The notes under the pieces are model-generated. The model did no database searches and had not been told where the DNA came from. It was given only the letters and a program-made list of their open reading frames with translations. A DNA stretch of 64,000 nucleotides from Marasmius tenuissimus (Eukaryota > Basidiomycota > Agaricomycetes > Agaricales > Marasmiaceae): positions 1,922,001 to 1,986,000 of the forward strand of contig JAQOTA010000054.1 of the NCBI GenBank assembly GCA_029532415.1. The letters run 5' to 3'. The position numbers and the translations under genes were made by a program. Below are positions 25,078-39,802 of this stretch, one piece after another (position 1 is the first letter of the stretch; every line of letters begins with the position of its first letter).

Positions 25078-25112
25078 ACGCGAGACGCGCCGTGAGAAAT
25101 TACGCGACGCGT
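25078..25112. promoter_or_regulatory. Cluster of four ACGCG motifs in the CHL1 promoter
   Basis: ACGCG occurs at 25078-25082, 25085-25089, 25102-25106 and within ACGCGT at 25107-25112. The cluster lies 21-55 bases upstream of the CHL1 start. ACGCGT is the MluI cell-cycle box bound by MBF in yeasts, which drives G1/S genes. Binding here is inferred. Confidence 0.55.
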
Positions 25113-25224
25113 TCGATGATTCCAACAATCACATAATCACATGACTTTGAGCTTGAGCCTCTCAAGTCGAGATACACAAAGACCGACAGCGACATGACAA
25201 CGATTGAGCTACTAAATACATACA

Positions 25225-28094
25225 TTATTCCCTGCCTATCATTCCTGTCCAATCATACTTGTCGTAGGCCTTTTTGAATTGTGCGACTCGTTCCTTATTC
25301 GATCTAAAATCAATCTTTTTCGGTCTGCGCCATCGTCTTGGTTCGATATCCAGGAGGTTTCCGATGATTTCAGCGGCAAAATATCTGGAGATAATGGTTT
25401 GTCAGTACGGCTCATATTGATGTGGGCAGCTGCCAGAAGACCGACCTTGGGAACTCTCCCCCACCTTTCTCGCCTTCGTCCATGTCCTCTTCACCATTAG
25501 CTGCATCGTTACCTTCAATAACATGACCATATCCTTTCTCCCCTTTGTAGTCAAACTGGACCATGAAGTACGGTAAGTTGGGGACCATAGCTCGTCTAAA
25601 ACCTCCGGGTCGGGCTGAGAAGTCGATCAATTTCTTATGCTGAGACCACTCCGCTTCGGATGTGAGGATGGATTCCTAATCGCCGTTAGTTTGGTACATA
25701 GAAAGGAGAAAATGAAACAAGTGCCTTGAAGTATCCCGGCAAAGTATCAAACTCGTTCCATGGTAGAGGAACACATTCAATGCACGTATGTTTCTGCGGT
25801 TTCAAGGAGATCACAGTCTCGTAGAAGACGACACCCTTGTCCTCTTCCGCGAACATCCGCATCACCGACTTCATAAAGTTCTACAAGGAGTCATCGAATA
25901 TCATGAGTCCGGTTGAAGTAGTAGAAAATCTAGAGCAAAACATCACCTTTACTTCGTCCCATACATCATCGTCCCCTTCCAGCATGTTCAAGTGATGCTG
26001 TATTGGGACGATGAAGCAGTGTCCTTTGACGAGCTCCTCGTGGGTGGTACATGATAGGTAAACCCGAGTGCCCATCGCTACGACTGGAGCTTTCGGCGGG
26101 GAGTCATCTTCACCGAAGCAGAAGTGACAAGAAGAGAGAGCCTTCTGCGTTCGTTTGTAATCTGAAGAGCAAGAAAGCAAATGAGCATTGGGGGTGGGTA
26201 TATCCAGGAATGATAAAACTTTACCATGAATCGCAAACTGCCGTTTCATCGCATCGGTGCGCATCTTTTGACGACCCAGTTTTTCTGCATTGTCATCCAT
26301 GTACTCCAAATCGTTCTGATCATTCGACCGGTCAAACCAAAATTCACTCGAATCAGAGATGAACCCACCTCGAATTTCCCGTCGCCCATAATAGCTTTGG
26401 CGAATTGGGCATCGAGATCTTTCTGGTCGGACATGCCAGCGCCAAACTTCTCTTGACGTAATAGCTCGCCCAAGGTTGTGGTGTCATCATCAGCATTGTA
26501 TCTGACGATATCTCCAGTCTTTGGATCTCGAGTTTCTACCTGAACGAGAATAGAGCAGTCAAAACGGGGACTGTGTTTGGGGCAACGGTCGAGCGGACCT
26601 TTTCCTTCTTTTTGCGATTTCCAGGGCCACGCACTTCGTCGTCATTCTTCCCATGCCCCACGTCGTACATACGGCCTCTTCCATCAAGGGTGGGGAGAAC
26701 TTCGACGGTTGTACGCACATTGCCTTCCAAGTCATCACCACCATCCGCTGCGCGACAGGCTGCCTCGTATTCTCTTTCAAGACTCTCAGCGTCTGGAGCT
26801 CCCATGAGCTTCGCACGGAGAACCTTGGCCTGCAGCTTATTAAGTGAGGACGGTGACATCGCTCTGGCCTTCCCCTTTGGTATTGATGGGGTCATGACGG
26901 AAGGTATGGGCGTGTGGGATTGGGCGAGGGGTGAAGAAAGTTGAGACGGAAGCCTGAGGCTGTCAACCCGGCGGTTGGCTGGAGGATTCTGTCCGGATGG
27001 CGGAGAAGGTGTAGAGGGCGTAGTGTCTCCCATCGCTCCTGGTCGGCGGAACGAGGAACTTCTGCTTGAGGCCCCGCTACCGTGTATGTCACTAAACATG
27101 AACCCTCGTTCTCCCTCACCCAATTTGGGACGGCCATCTTTCTGACGGCGACCGCGGTCTTCTTTCGATCCATCTCGCTCGTCGAGAATTCGCCTCTCCT
27201 CCTTAGCCTCTTCAAACGCCTCAAATGTGCCAAATCTCTCGATAGCAACAGATTCCACGGACCGTCCCTCCTCCTCCGCAGTCTCATAGACCTTCCTGAG
27301 ACGCATCATCCTCCACTGAGAACCAGGTCCACCAGGGGTATTCTTGGGTGGAGGTGGGGGTGGTGTGTCATCTTGAGGAATACCGTCTCTAATTACAGGG
27401 TTGAGCTCTCTCGAGCTGACCTTTGGCTACAAGAAAGAACACTTCCGAGTGAGACAGAGAAAAAACGAGCAGAACTCGGGGGACTGATACCTTCTCAGGA
27501 TCAGGTCGGTCAGGCCGAGGCTTTTTCTGTCTCTCTGTTCCCATTGACGAGAAGAAATCAACATCTCCTCCGAGAGTTCGGCTGCCTTTTGATGTTTCTC
27601 CGTAGCCCTCTGTCAAGGAATCATCTTCCATTGGGATTCGGGGAAGGGCAGACGAAGGTGCCCGGTCTGCTGGGTCAGAGCTCGATGAAGCACCGGGGGG
27701 CAGCATCCAGTCATCACGCTTGAGTGAAGTTTCCGTAGACAGCGATGGCGGGAGAGAAACTCCAGATTCCTGCGTCGCCCGTGAGGTCAACGTGAGGCTG
27801 TCTGCAGTGGGAATGTCCGTCGCGAGTACCTATTCGAAACATTAGAGAAATAAGAGATCCCAAGAGCTCACTGAGACTCACCCTTTCCCCATCCATATCT
27901 ATATTCTTCTCGACCCACATCCCCTCATCGTCCGGGTCGTCATCAACTATCTGAAGATTGCTGCCCGAATCGCCATGCCTATTCTTTGACTTCTTCTTGT
28001 GCCTGCTGGATTCGTCGTGTTTATGCCGTTTCTTGCTTGAACGTTCAGATTTTTCGTGCTTGTGTTTCGAGTGTTTGTGCTCTCCAGAGGTCAT
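25225..28094 (-). CDS. CWF19: CWF19-family spliceosome-associated protein (CWF19L2-like)
   Basis: Cwf19 proteins join late spliceosomes and help intron-lariat turnover. The start at 28094 opens a His/Lys/Ser-rich basic region (HKHSKHKHEKSERSSKK). A proline-rich stretch and KVYETAEEEGRSVESVAIERFG follow. Long Ser/Pro-rich and coiled stretches lead to ETRDPKTGDIVRYNADDDTT and GELLRQEKFGAG. The CwfJ domain 1 has a HIT-like fold with SSCHFCFGEDDSPPK and KGHCFIVPIQHH. The CwfJ domain 2 contains KHTCIECVPLPW and ARPGGFRRAMVPNLPYFMVQ. The last exon ends KYDWTGMIGRE at 25225. The combination of both CwfJ domains is diagnostic. It is transcribed away from DAD1 across a 176-base gap. Confidence 0.93.
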
Positions 28095-28270
28095 GAAGTC
28101 GTATGTGTGTTGTTACAGTTCAAGTTGAGAGAACCGTGGTCATCATCGTCATCGCCGAGTCACGCGGCGCGTCGCGTCCTGTTCTTCCCCACCATCTCCC
28201 TTTAAGTTTCAACTCACTAAAGGGTGGCTCTTGACTGTAACAATTTCCATTCAGGACGGGCCCTTCGAAA
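28095..28270. promoter_or_regulatory. Compact divergent promoter of CWF19 and DAD1 with ACGCG motifs
   Basis: Only 176 bases separate the two start codons. Three ACGCG cores sit within 16 bases: one on plus at 28162-28166 and two as CGCGT at 28168-28172 and 28173-28177. This resembles the motif cluster at CHL1. Confidence 0.55.
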
Positions 28271-28590
28271 ATGGACGAGGAGAGTACATTCTTTGACAAA
28301 GAACGCAATCGACTTGCACGGGAGATCACAACAGTGAGCACTCTCGATGGTCGCCCTCGAATCTATAGCTGACCACCCCGCAGGGATTTGAAGATCTTCT
28401 ATCGTCTACCAATGGGTTAAACAGGAAGCTCGAAGAGGTCCTGGGAATGACCAAGGAATACGATACCATCGCTTCACTTTGGAACAGCTTCTACCAGCTT
28501 ATGAAGCAACCTGACACGGTCGATGGAAATTCCACGATGACCGACCATCCTCCAGGTCTTCCTGGTACCGGAGGCCATATCGTACGATGA
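28271..28590 (+). CDS. DAD1: DASH complex subunit Dad1
   Basis: Dad1 is a small subunit of the DASH/Dam1 ring that couples fungal kinetochores to microtubules. Exon 1 is 28271-28333 (MDEESTFFDKERNRLAREIT) and exon 2 is 28384-28590, joined by a 50-base intron with a GTGAGC donor; the product is 89 residues. The pattern FFxKERxRLxxEI, then STNGLNRKLEEVLGMTKEY and IASLWNSFYQLM, matches Dad1 along its whole length. After the core comes a tail of about 24 residues rich in Gly/Pro, longer than in yeasts. The gene is easily missed because both exons are short. Assignment rests on motif recognition. Confidence 0.88.
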
Positions 28591-28821
28591 GATAACTAGT
28601 CAAGGAATCGAAGGGAATCGAATGTCATTATGAGTGTAATAAAAACAGACAAAAATTCGTAACAAATTTTGGGAAGAAGCCTTTGAACGTTACGGGTCGT
28701 AGGTATTCAGATACATGAGGGCGAAAATCACAACAAGGTAATCTAGTGACAACACTTTAGTTCGACGATTGTACACCTACTCCTTCCATTTCCCATCCTG
28801 ACCAACCTTTCACAGAGCAAA

Positions 28822-32652
<3,831 letters not shown>

Positions 32653-32802
32653 ATCCTAGTTATGAGAAAAGATCGACAATAGCCCAGAGACGGGGCAACT
32701 GAGATGAGAGTCAAGAGCAAGGTGCAGTCCAGGTGCTGTGAAATCAGAAATCGCCTGAGTGGCTGCGTTAATTGGGGCTGTGTCGCTTCCCCGGCTACCA
32801 CC

Positions 32803-35011
32803 ATGAACCTGATCAATTCGCCTGCCACTCTCGAGTTCGAGTCTCTCTCTCGATTGTCAGCCAAGGCAGATCCTTATGCTCTCGTTCTCAATGCTCGACA
32901 CCAATTTGCGTATGCATCTCATCTTGAGCCATCTTCTACTGTCTTTAAAACTACGATTCCGGATGACATCGATATCGTTACCTCTGGAAAACTTGTGCTG
33001 CTGTTATCAGGGCACTTGTGCGGTTCCAAGATCTCCCCGGATACGTATACGAATTCTGCCCTTGCGCAGTACATTGTGGGGTTCCTTCGGAACGTATGTA
33101 TGCTCCTACACTGCCAATGCACATCCTCATGGAAGCATAGAACTCCGAAGACCTGGCGGTAGAGGCCGTTTCGGATATATTTAGTGACGAAAGTGGTCAG
33201 ACTAAAGGTATTTATCCAATTTAGGCCACTGTAGTATCCTGACTACTAACTTTTTTGCTCCAGTTATCCTTACATTCACCCGATCGAAAGAAATTGAGCA
33301 CCCGTATGCTGCCCTACAGGTCACTTTGCAAGCCATCCATCTGGACTTGACCTGGACACGGTGTACAAAACACCAGCAAGATACCGGTATTGAAAGCAGC
33401 GTTTTCTCGGAACAGATGTCTCTTCCAATTCAAGGTCTTGTCGAGAATGTCATTGGACGATTTGTCACTTGGCATCTCGTTAGGTGTGATATTTGATTTT
33501 CATGCCCGCTCTGGCCGAACGACACCGACTCTTCATTGGTACTTATGTAGGCGTTATCCCCTGATTTTCGGTGCTTGGAACAAGGTGAAGTCATACTATC
33601 ATTTCTACTGAGACGTTTGTTCGTATTCACCAAGTCCCTACAGCAACTTGCGAGCGAGATCCCCTTCTTCCGCAAGCTACATCGTGCGATCTCTGGCATT
33701 GCAAGGCGCTCCCCGAACTCTTACAAGTCGAAGTATAAGAGGATCATCAAGGTATACACCCCGTCCTTGTCGTATTTCTGATGCCACCTTGAAGGTTGAA
33801 AATCCCTCATGCATCATTTTACCTCTGTTTCTTCTGGAGTAACGGGTGCTTAGCGTCGCTAGTCAACGTCCACTCAATTATGGGACACTACGTCGAGAGC
33901 TCGTGAATTACTGTGGGAACTATTGTCCACCTTCAAATTTCACTCTCCAGGGAGGAAACGCTACCTTATGCACTACTTGATACAAACAAGGCCCGGAAGG
34001 TTGTGCAACAAACGAGAGGACGTTGGGGCCACCATGTTCACTACTTCCTACTTCGCCTTATTTTTCTTGCTCACATTCCACGTAGGCCCTCAGAAAGCAA
34101 CACATTGAAGCATACACCTCTTCGCGAGCTTCATTATTCGAGTATCTCCAACTACAAGACGATGAAGGAGGAGCCGTCTCGGAAGTACACCTCTCAGACG
34201 AGACCGTATTCTGCCTTGCTATGGAACGTTTGTGCCGCGCTGGAATCAAACGGCCACGCTTCAAGGCAAGTCTTCCTTCTAACAATACATGCGAACTCGT
34301 GATGGTACGGTTGAATATCAGGGATCGACAGACGTTCCCATGACCAGCTCAGATGCTCTTGACGATGATACGCTATCTCACGACCACTCGCTTCAAAGCT
34401 CAAGCTCTTCTTCGCCTCCCGCTACTCCCCAGGACTTGTTGTGGGACGCTCTGACTATCTCAATCCCTCTAGCGCAAGATCTCGTTCCGGAGAGGAATCC
34501 TTGGGCTCCTCACCATTTCACCAAAACCAGCATTGAAGAGAGCCTCGTCGAGCTCACCGACGACACCGATACAGATGAGGAGATGGCAGACACCAACCAC
34601 ACATTCGATTTTCAAGGAGGAGCCGAGGAGGCGGCAGCGATTACCCAAAGCTTCGTGGAGCCTCTAGCTGGAAACCGGACGTCTTGTGACACTCTGACGG
34701 ATCTAGTCCCTGGGTTCTTTCGAAGGGATCATCAAGATGACCTAGACTTTGACTGGGGCTCTAAAGACGGGTCTAGAGATTTCGCAGAGAGCTTGGTGGG
34801 AGATTTTTGTTTCGAAGAGGAAATGAAGACAGGGTCAAGAGAGGAGGGTAGCCCCGTACTAATGGCTCTCGACGACGCTGAGTTCGATACGCATCAGGTG
34901 TTAGAGCACGAGGACGAGGATATTGACGCAGGGTCGCTGGACATGGATGACCACATCTTGTTTGAAGAGCACTGTACAAACTACGGCATTGAGGATGTAA
35001 TTCTACAATAA
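32803..35011 (+). CDS. Uncharacterised protein with acidic C-terminal half
   Basis: I do not recognise this protein. The ATG at 32803 sits in a strong context (ACCACCATGA). Exon 1 is 32803-33093, exon 2 33141-33207, and exon 3 starts at 33264. Further exons join in frame near 33547-33582, 33633-33752, 33863-33996 and 34095-34265. The last starts at 34322 after a GC-AG intron. The product is about 580 residues. The N-terminal half is globular-looking, with LALAQYIVG-like hydrophobic segments and VILTFTRSKEIEHPYAALQ. A basic helical stretch follows (RRSPNSYKSKYKRIIK), then DETVFCLAMERLCRAGIKRP. The last 230 residues are Ser- and Asp/Glu-rich, with LVELTDDTDTDEEMADTNH and DFDWGSKDGSRDF. The acidic tail could be an activation or protein-binding region, which is inference. 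It diverges from PKC1 across 150 bases. Confidence 0.72.
34266..34321 (+). other. GC-AG intron in the uncharacterised gene
   Basis: The donor reads AAG|GCAAGT and the acceptor ATATCAG|GGA. Removing these 56 bases keeps phase 0 and joins KRPRFK to GSTDVPMTSS. No GT donor nearby gives an open frame, and AG|GCAAGT is the standard context for GC introns. Confidence 0.7.
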
Positions 35012-35243
35012 TCAGTTTTGCTCGAACTGGGGGGTCACAGCCTTGCTTTGAAGAACCGGCGAACGGAGGTGCTCGGCCCGGCAAAACACCGAGTAATCTC
35101 CCGATATGGAGCTGAGGTCCAGGGTTTGGCGATAGAATTACATCTTTACCACTGACAACGACCAAGGCACCGCTTGACTAAGTCTTACCTTCGTCCCTCC
35201 CTCATCCCACCCTCATTCTCCCTGCGATCCCTGCTCGTTCAAC

Positions 35244-35831
35244 ATGCATCCTGCTCAGCGTAACAAGGTCGATATCAGCGTGAGTATTTTATGACGATTA
35301 AATTCAGTGCGAGTTCTCTGACCAGAATTGCGCTTTGATAGAAACTCAATGAACAGGAGCAGCTACTCTTCAGGAAATATGGAAAGCTTCCCACTCACAA
35401 GAACACGCTAATGAAGATGCAGAAAGTGCGTGTAGCCTCTGGATTATTTCTCGATTCGAAACTCAGTATGATATTCATATCGCCTTGTAGGATCGGAAAT
35501 ACTTCGATTCTGGAGATTATGCTCTTTCAAAGGCAGGAGTCGCCCCTCAAAGCACAGTCGGTACTGCGATCCCCAATCCTGAGAAGTACGGTGCCACAGG
35601 CCTTTGTCTTACCCTGTCTGACATCTATCCGGTAGCATTCCCCACGCGTCGTCTCCACCAGCAAATGGTCACCAAGGTCTCTCGATTTCCCCGACAAACC
35701 CAACCAGTCCCATCAACAAGGAAAGCTCAGAAGAGTTTGCTCTGGAGAAGCCACCAGCCTCAGAAGAACCTGTCGCGAAAGCTTCCGAGGTCCAGGCAGA
35801 TTCAGCCGCAGAACCCATACAAACGGAGTAG
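35244..35831 (+). CDS. IGO1: Endosulfine/Igo1-family PP2A-B55 inhibitor
   Basis: Endosulfines, once phosphorylated by Greatwall/Rim15 kinase, inhibit PP2A-B55 and control mitotic entry and quiescence. Exons are 35244-35279, 35342-35425, 35491-35585 and 35636-35831, coding 136 residues. The conserved core reads EQEQLLFRKYGKLPTHKN and then KYFDSGDYALSKAG, which contains the FDSGDY motif whose serine is the kinase target. The C-terminal half is Pro/Ser/Glu-rich and ends EPIQTE. Length and motif order fit fungal Igo1. The short exons hide the gene from simple open-frame scans. It converges with the ligase at 36387. Confidence 0.92.
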
Positions 35832-36386
35832 ATCGATAGAGGTCTAATCCGAATTCGTTCTCTTCGTCGCATTTCCTCTCTCTACATAAACCACATCATC
35901 TCGCTTATCGTCGTGCTGCATTATACTCTATAGTTCTCTGTCTAGTGACTTTCTCGCTTTCCATCCCAACCTGTTACCGTGACGTTTTCCGTCAACGATA
36001 ACATTCCAATTCGTGACATAGTTCCGTTCGGGTGTTGAAAATCCTTCATGCTTTCTACGAAGCCACTTTTCTGTGTATTTCTGTGATTTCTGTCACCTGT
36101 GAACCCGTCGGATTGCGGTCGGTCGGTTTCTGTACAAGTAAAAACGTGTACATATAGCTTGAGTAACTCTGGATACAACTAGCCCTCGTGTCTTGCCATT
36201 CAACGCTTTCGCGATTCCGGAGCTCGACAATGAGGCGCCCTCGGTTCCCGGTTATGAATGCTCCAGCCCAGAGTTGGTGTCTGGACCCCGGACATTAAAC
36301 ATGGTTCCAAAGCTTCGACTGAACGGATCATAGAGTGGGTAATTTATGAGTCTAATAGATGAAGCGCCAGCATCGTATACTCTAGA
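35832..36386. other. Convergent 3' intergenic region with an imperfect hairpin
   Basis: No gene seen. An imperfect inverted repeat at 35972-36004 (TGTTACCGTGACG and CGTCAACGATAACA, TTTTC loop) could fold in RNA of either strand and may mark the 3' end of IGO1. Confidence 0.45.
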
Positions 36387-39348
36387 TCATAGCTTAGATT
36401 TAGCCTTCGAACTCCTCAACTCTTTGGCCCGGTCACGAAGCACTCTGCGCAGCAACTTCCCACTCGGATTCTTGGGTATTACATCGACGAATTCCACTCC
36501 ACCTGCAAGCCTCTTGTACGCGATCTTGTTGTCCGCAACATGCTGAAATAGACGCCGGAAATCAGTCATCGAATAGAGCTAAGGGCCGATATTCAACTCA
36601 CTTTGGCGATGGAAGTTTTGATTGCTTCAATGGAAGCAGGGTCATTCTTCATCCTGTTGACTGCACCTTGGTTCGGGACAACGAAGGCCATCGGAACTTC
36701 TCCGCCTGTCGGGAATTGGGTGAGCAGATCCGTTGAGAGTCGGAGCGAAAGATACATACTGAAGTCGTCCGGTACCCCGACAACGCACACGTCTACAGGC
36801 CCATCTAGTCAGTCACAAAAGGGGACATCGGGATCTTTGGGATACATTACCTGAGACGTCAGGGTGGTCATGGATGCAACCCTCTAATTCTGCGGGTGCA
36901 ACTTGGAACCCTCGAACTTTCATGATTTCCTGGACGGGACGAAAGGGTCAGATGGTAAAATATTTTCGCCTGGTCAACAAGACAAGCTCACCTTAATTCT
37001 GTCCAGAATCCACAGCTCAAGGTTCTTGTCAATTTTCCCTTCATCCCCGGTTTTAACCCAACTAAATTTGCGTGTTGGAATTAGTGTGAAATCTTCCCGG
37101 AACGGTGAACCTTACCCATCCACGAACGTCTCTTTGGTCCTATCAACGAGAAAGAATGCAATGAGAGAGAGAGGGCCGTTAAGCACATTGCACTTACGCT
37201 TGCGCATTGTTGAAGTATTGTAGAGCATTGGAAGGGCTATAAATAATGAGCTCTCCAGGTTCGTCGTATCCTGCAAAGGTCCCATCGGTCTTGAGGATTC
37301 GGGCTGAACGACAGAAGTTAAGATCCCGCGCCCGACGCTTCGAAGCATGAGAGTTACCCACCTTTGACACCGGGCATCAGCTTTCCTGCGCCTAAAGCAA
37401 GCCTTGAGTGAGCGAAAAGAACTTGCAAGTTATGAGAAGACAACCGACTTCCAGATGTGCCTCGTTTCTTCTCTATAGGCCAACAAGTCGTGGCAGTACA
37501 AGTCTCAGTCATTCCTGCGCAACAACAACAGAGAAGTCAGCAAGCAATCAAGGGCTCTTCAAGAACTGGGTCTACCGTATGCCTGGCCAATGTGGGCATT
37601 CGGGACCAGCTGGAATAACTGATGGTTCACTTCATGGGACAACGGAGCGGCACCAAACATCATTGTTCTTATCACACTGAGGTCATAGTTCTTGACAGAT
37701 GGGTGCTATGAGGGTACGGGGAATCAATGTCACTAGAAGAGGGCGTAACTTCTGTGCTCACCTTGCAAAGAAGGACGGCTTGGGGAGGAACTAGCCTAAG
37801 CGACTCGGTTAGTGACTGTGGAGGGGTGAGGGGATACCAGTGTACAATCCTCACATCAAATGGTTGATTCGATGTCGCACAATACTCTTGAGCATTTCCT
37901 CAAAGTTGAATTTAGGAACCACGACTACTGATATCTGGGAGGGACGGCAAGTCGTCAGTCACTCTCGTATGCATTGCGGCTTAGCTCATACACGTACACC
38001 GCTGTAAACCATGAAATGAAGCTGAGGAAAAGGGTATAAGCGACACAGCGATCTTGAAGGGCAACGCGATAGAATACGCACGTTGAGGACGAGGCCGTAA
38101 ATATCTTAGTGCTGTGTCAAATCCCGGCAGCAGCGATCAAGTGATGTTCACGCACGATAGAAAGGCAAGACTAACATCAATTCGTCAGAGAAGGTGGTAT
38201 CAAGAAGTCGTGAACATGGGTGGTCGCACCTCCAATAGCAACGTCGCCTTGCCTGAACCTCTGTTCGCCTCGAGTGGTATAATCCACACCCACTTTATGG
38301 TGGGCATGGAACTGAATCACGTTGGTGATGACGGAGACGTGGGGTATAGCGACACCCTGAAATAACAGTAAACCAGGAGTTTGGTGGTATTCACGACGGA
38401 ACCAAGTCTCTACCTTGGGCTTTCCTGTGGTACCTTCAGTGGCAATCAGAGACCAGAAAACGGCGTAGTGACAATACATATCCAACCTGAAGAGAAGCTG
38501 AGGAAGGCAAGTTTCGTTCTCGCATCGATTTGGGGTTCCTTGAATGAAATAGGCTGGCGTGATCCTTGCTGTACCAGGTCGTTTACGGTCTTCAGCTCTG
38601 TGGGAGAAGACCCCGGGACGTTGAAAAGGATAACGCGTTCACTAGAGATCCCGGCGTCCTTTGCAGCTTGGAGAGCCGTCTCGCGAGCCTCCGGGTGGGC
38701 GAAAATGAGACTAGCTTTGCTGGCTTGTAGCTGGTAAACAAGTTCGTTCCGAACGTAATCGGGATTGGCTCCACTGTTCAATAGAGGTCCAATTCGGTAC
38801 ATAGAACTTCCATGCACGTAATTAAACTCACGATACTATTGCTCCGAGTCTATGGGTTGCCCAAATTGCAACGGGGTAGTCTGCGGACGTATGAAGGGTT
38901 TGTTATTATCACGACAGAGGAGAGCTTGCAGATGTTCATACCGATGTGATTGCGGCTAAAGATGAGCACTAGGAAAGGTAGTGTTAGGATTTCAAGAGGA
39001 TACTCGTGCTGCTTCCACCCACCAACATCGTCGTACCCTAACAAAAGATGTTCAAAGACATACCGTGTCTAAACCACTGAGCTCACGCACCAATCCCGTA
39101 TTGAGAACTAAGAGCATTCGCTAAACTGGCTGTACGCCCACGGACCTAAGCGAAGACCCTTCAGTCGGAATACGACGCGCTAAGAAAGGCTGAGGTACCT
39201 CTGGCAGCGCTATTGTCCTTCCGGTTGCGTCCTCAATAAACCAGGGGAGTGTGGGGTCGCGATGAATGGGAGAATCGAGGAAGAATTGTGGAATGGAAAG
39301 GTTGTCTGGAATAGAAGGTAGTTCAACATCTGTTTGGAAGATAGTCAT
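36387..39348 (-). CDS. Adenylate-forming acyl/aryl-CoA ligase A with C-terminal SKL
   Basis: AMP-forming CoA ligases activate carboxylic acids with ATP and then make the CoA thioester. The start at 39348 gives MTIFQTDVELPSIPDNLSIPQ. The nucleotide-binding motif SFSSGTTGKPK is formed across an intron near 38440-38510. VSVITNVIQFH and a domain with VILFNVPGSSPTELK lie around it. The C-terminal subdomain has AYKRLAGGVEFVDVIPKNPSGKLLRRVL, in which the SGK lysine is the adenylation catalytic residue (described here by position, about 36470-36540). The last three residues are SKL, the canonical peroxisomal PTS1. It is one of a tandem pair with the ligase at 39803-42571. By family it is closest to 4-coumarate/phenylacetate-type ligases; the substrate is unknown. 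More than ten short introns are inferred. Confidence 0.88.
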
Positions 39349-39802
39349 GTTGTGAAAGAAAGTGTTAGGTGTTCAGTAGCTTGTTGGAGGAACTTGGGGG
39401 TCAGGAAACAATGGCCATGTAACAGCATGTTCTTGTATCCGGCTCTGTGGGATAAGATAACCGCGGTCAGCAGGTGAGGGCGGGTGTGGGGAACAAGTTG
39501 GCAATTCTTCCCGGATCTCCGTTTAGAATGAGGCGGTGCACGATAAGCGCCCAAGTCTTTGACTTGGTCAACTTGTGGTCGACGCGCGAGTCAGTCTTCA
39601 GCTGGACATCCATTCGAAATGCCTCTGTAGCGCGCGGTATAGGGTTTCTTCGCAAATTTGTTCGCCCAATTCATCGTAGAGCTAGAAAAAGTAGATGTGT
39701 CACGGAGATGTACAGTACAACACAGTGCAACACAAAAATAAATACCGCAATAGATACTGTATATAAATTACTAACGTCGATGCACTGGGACAACCCAGTT
39801 CA
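39349..39802. other. Intergenic between tandem ligases, promoter of ligase A
   Basis: This is the 3' region of ligase B and the upstream region of ligase A. No gene is supported; short frames on both strands lack domains. Confidence 0.5.
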
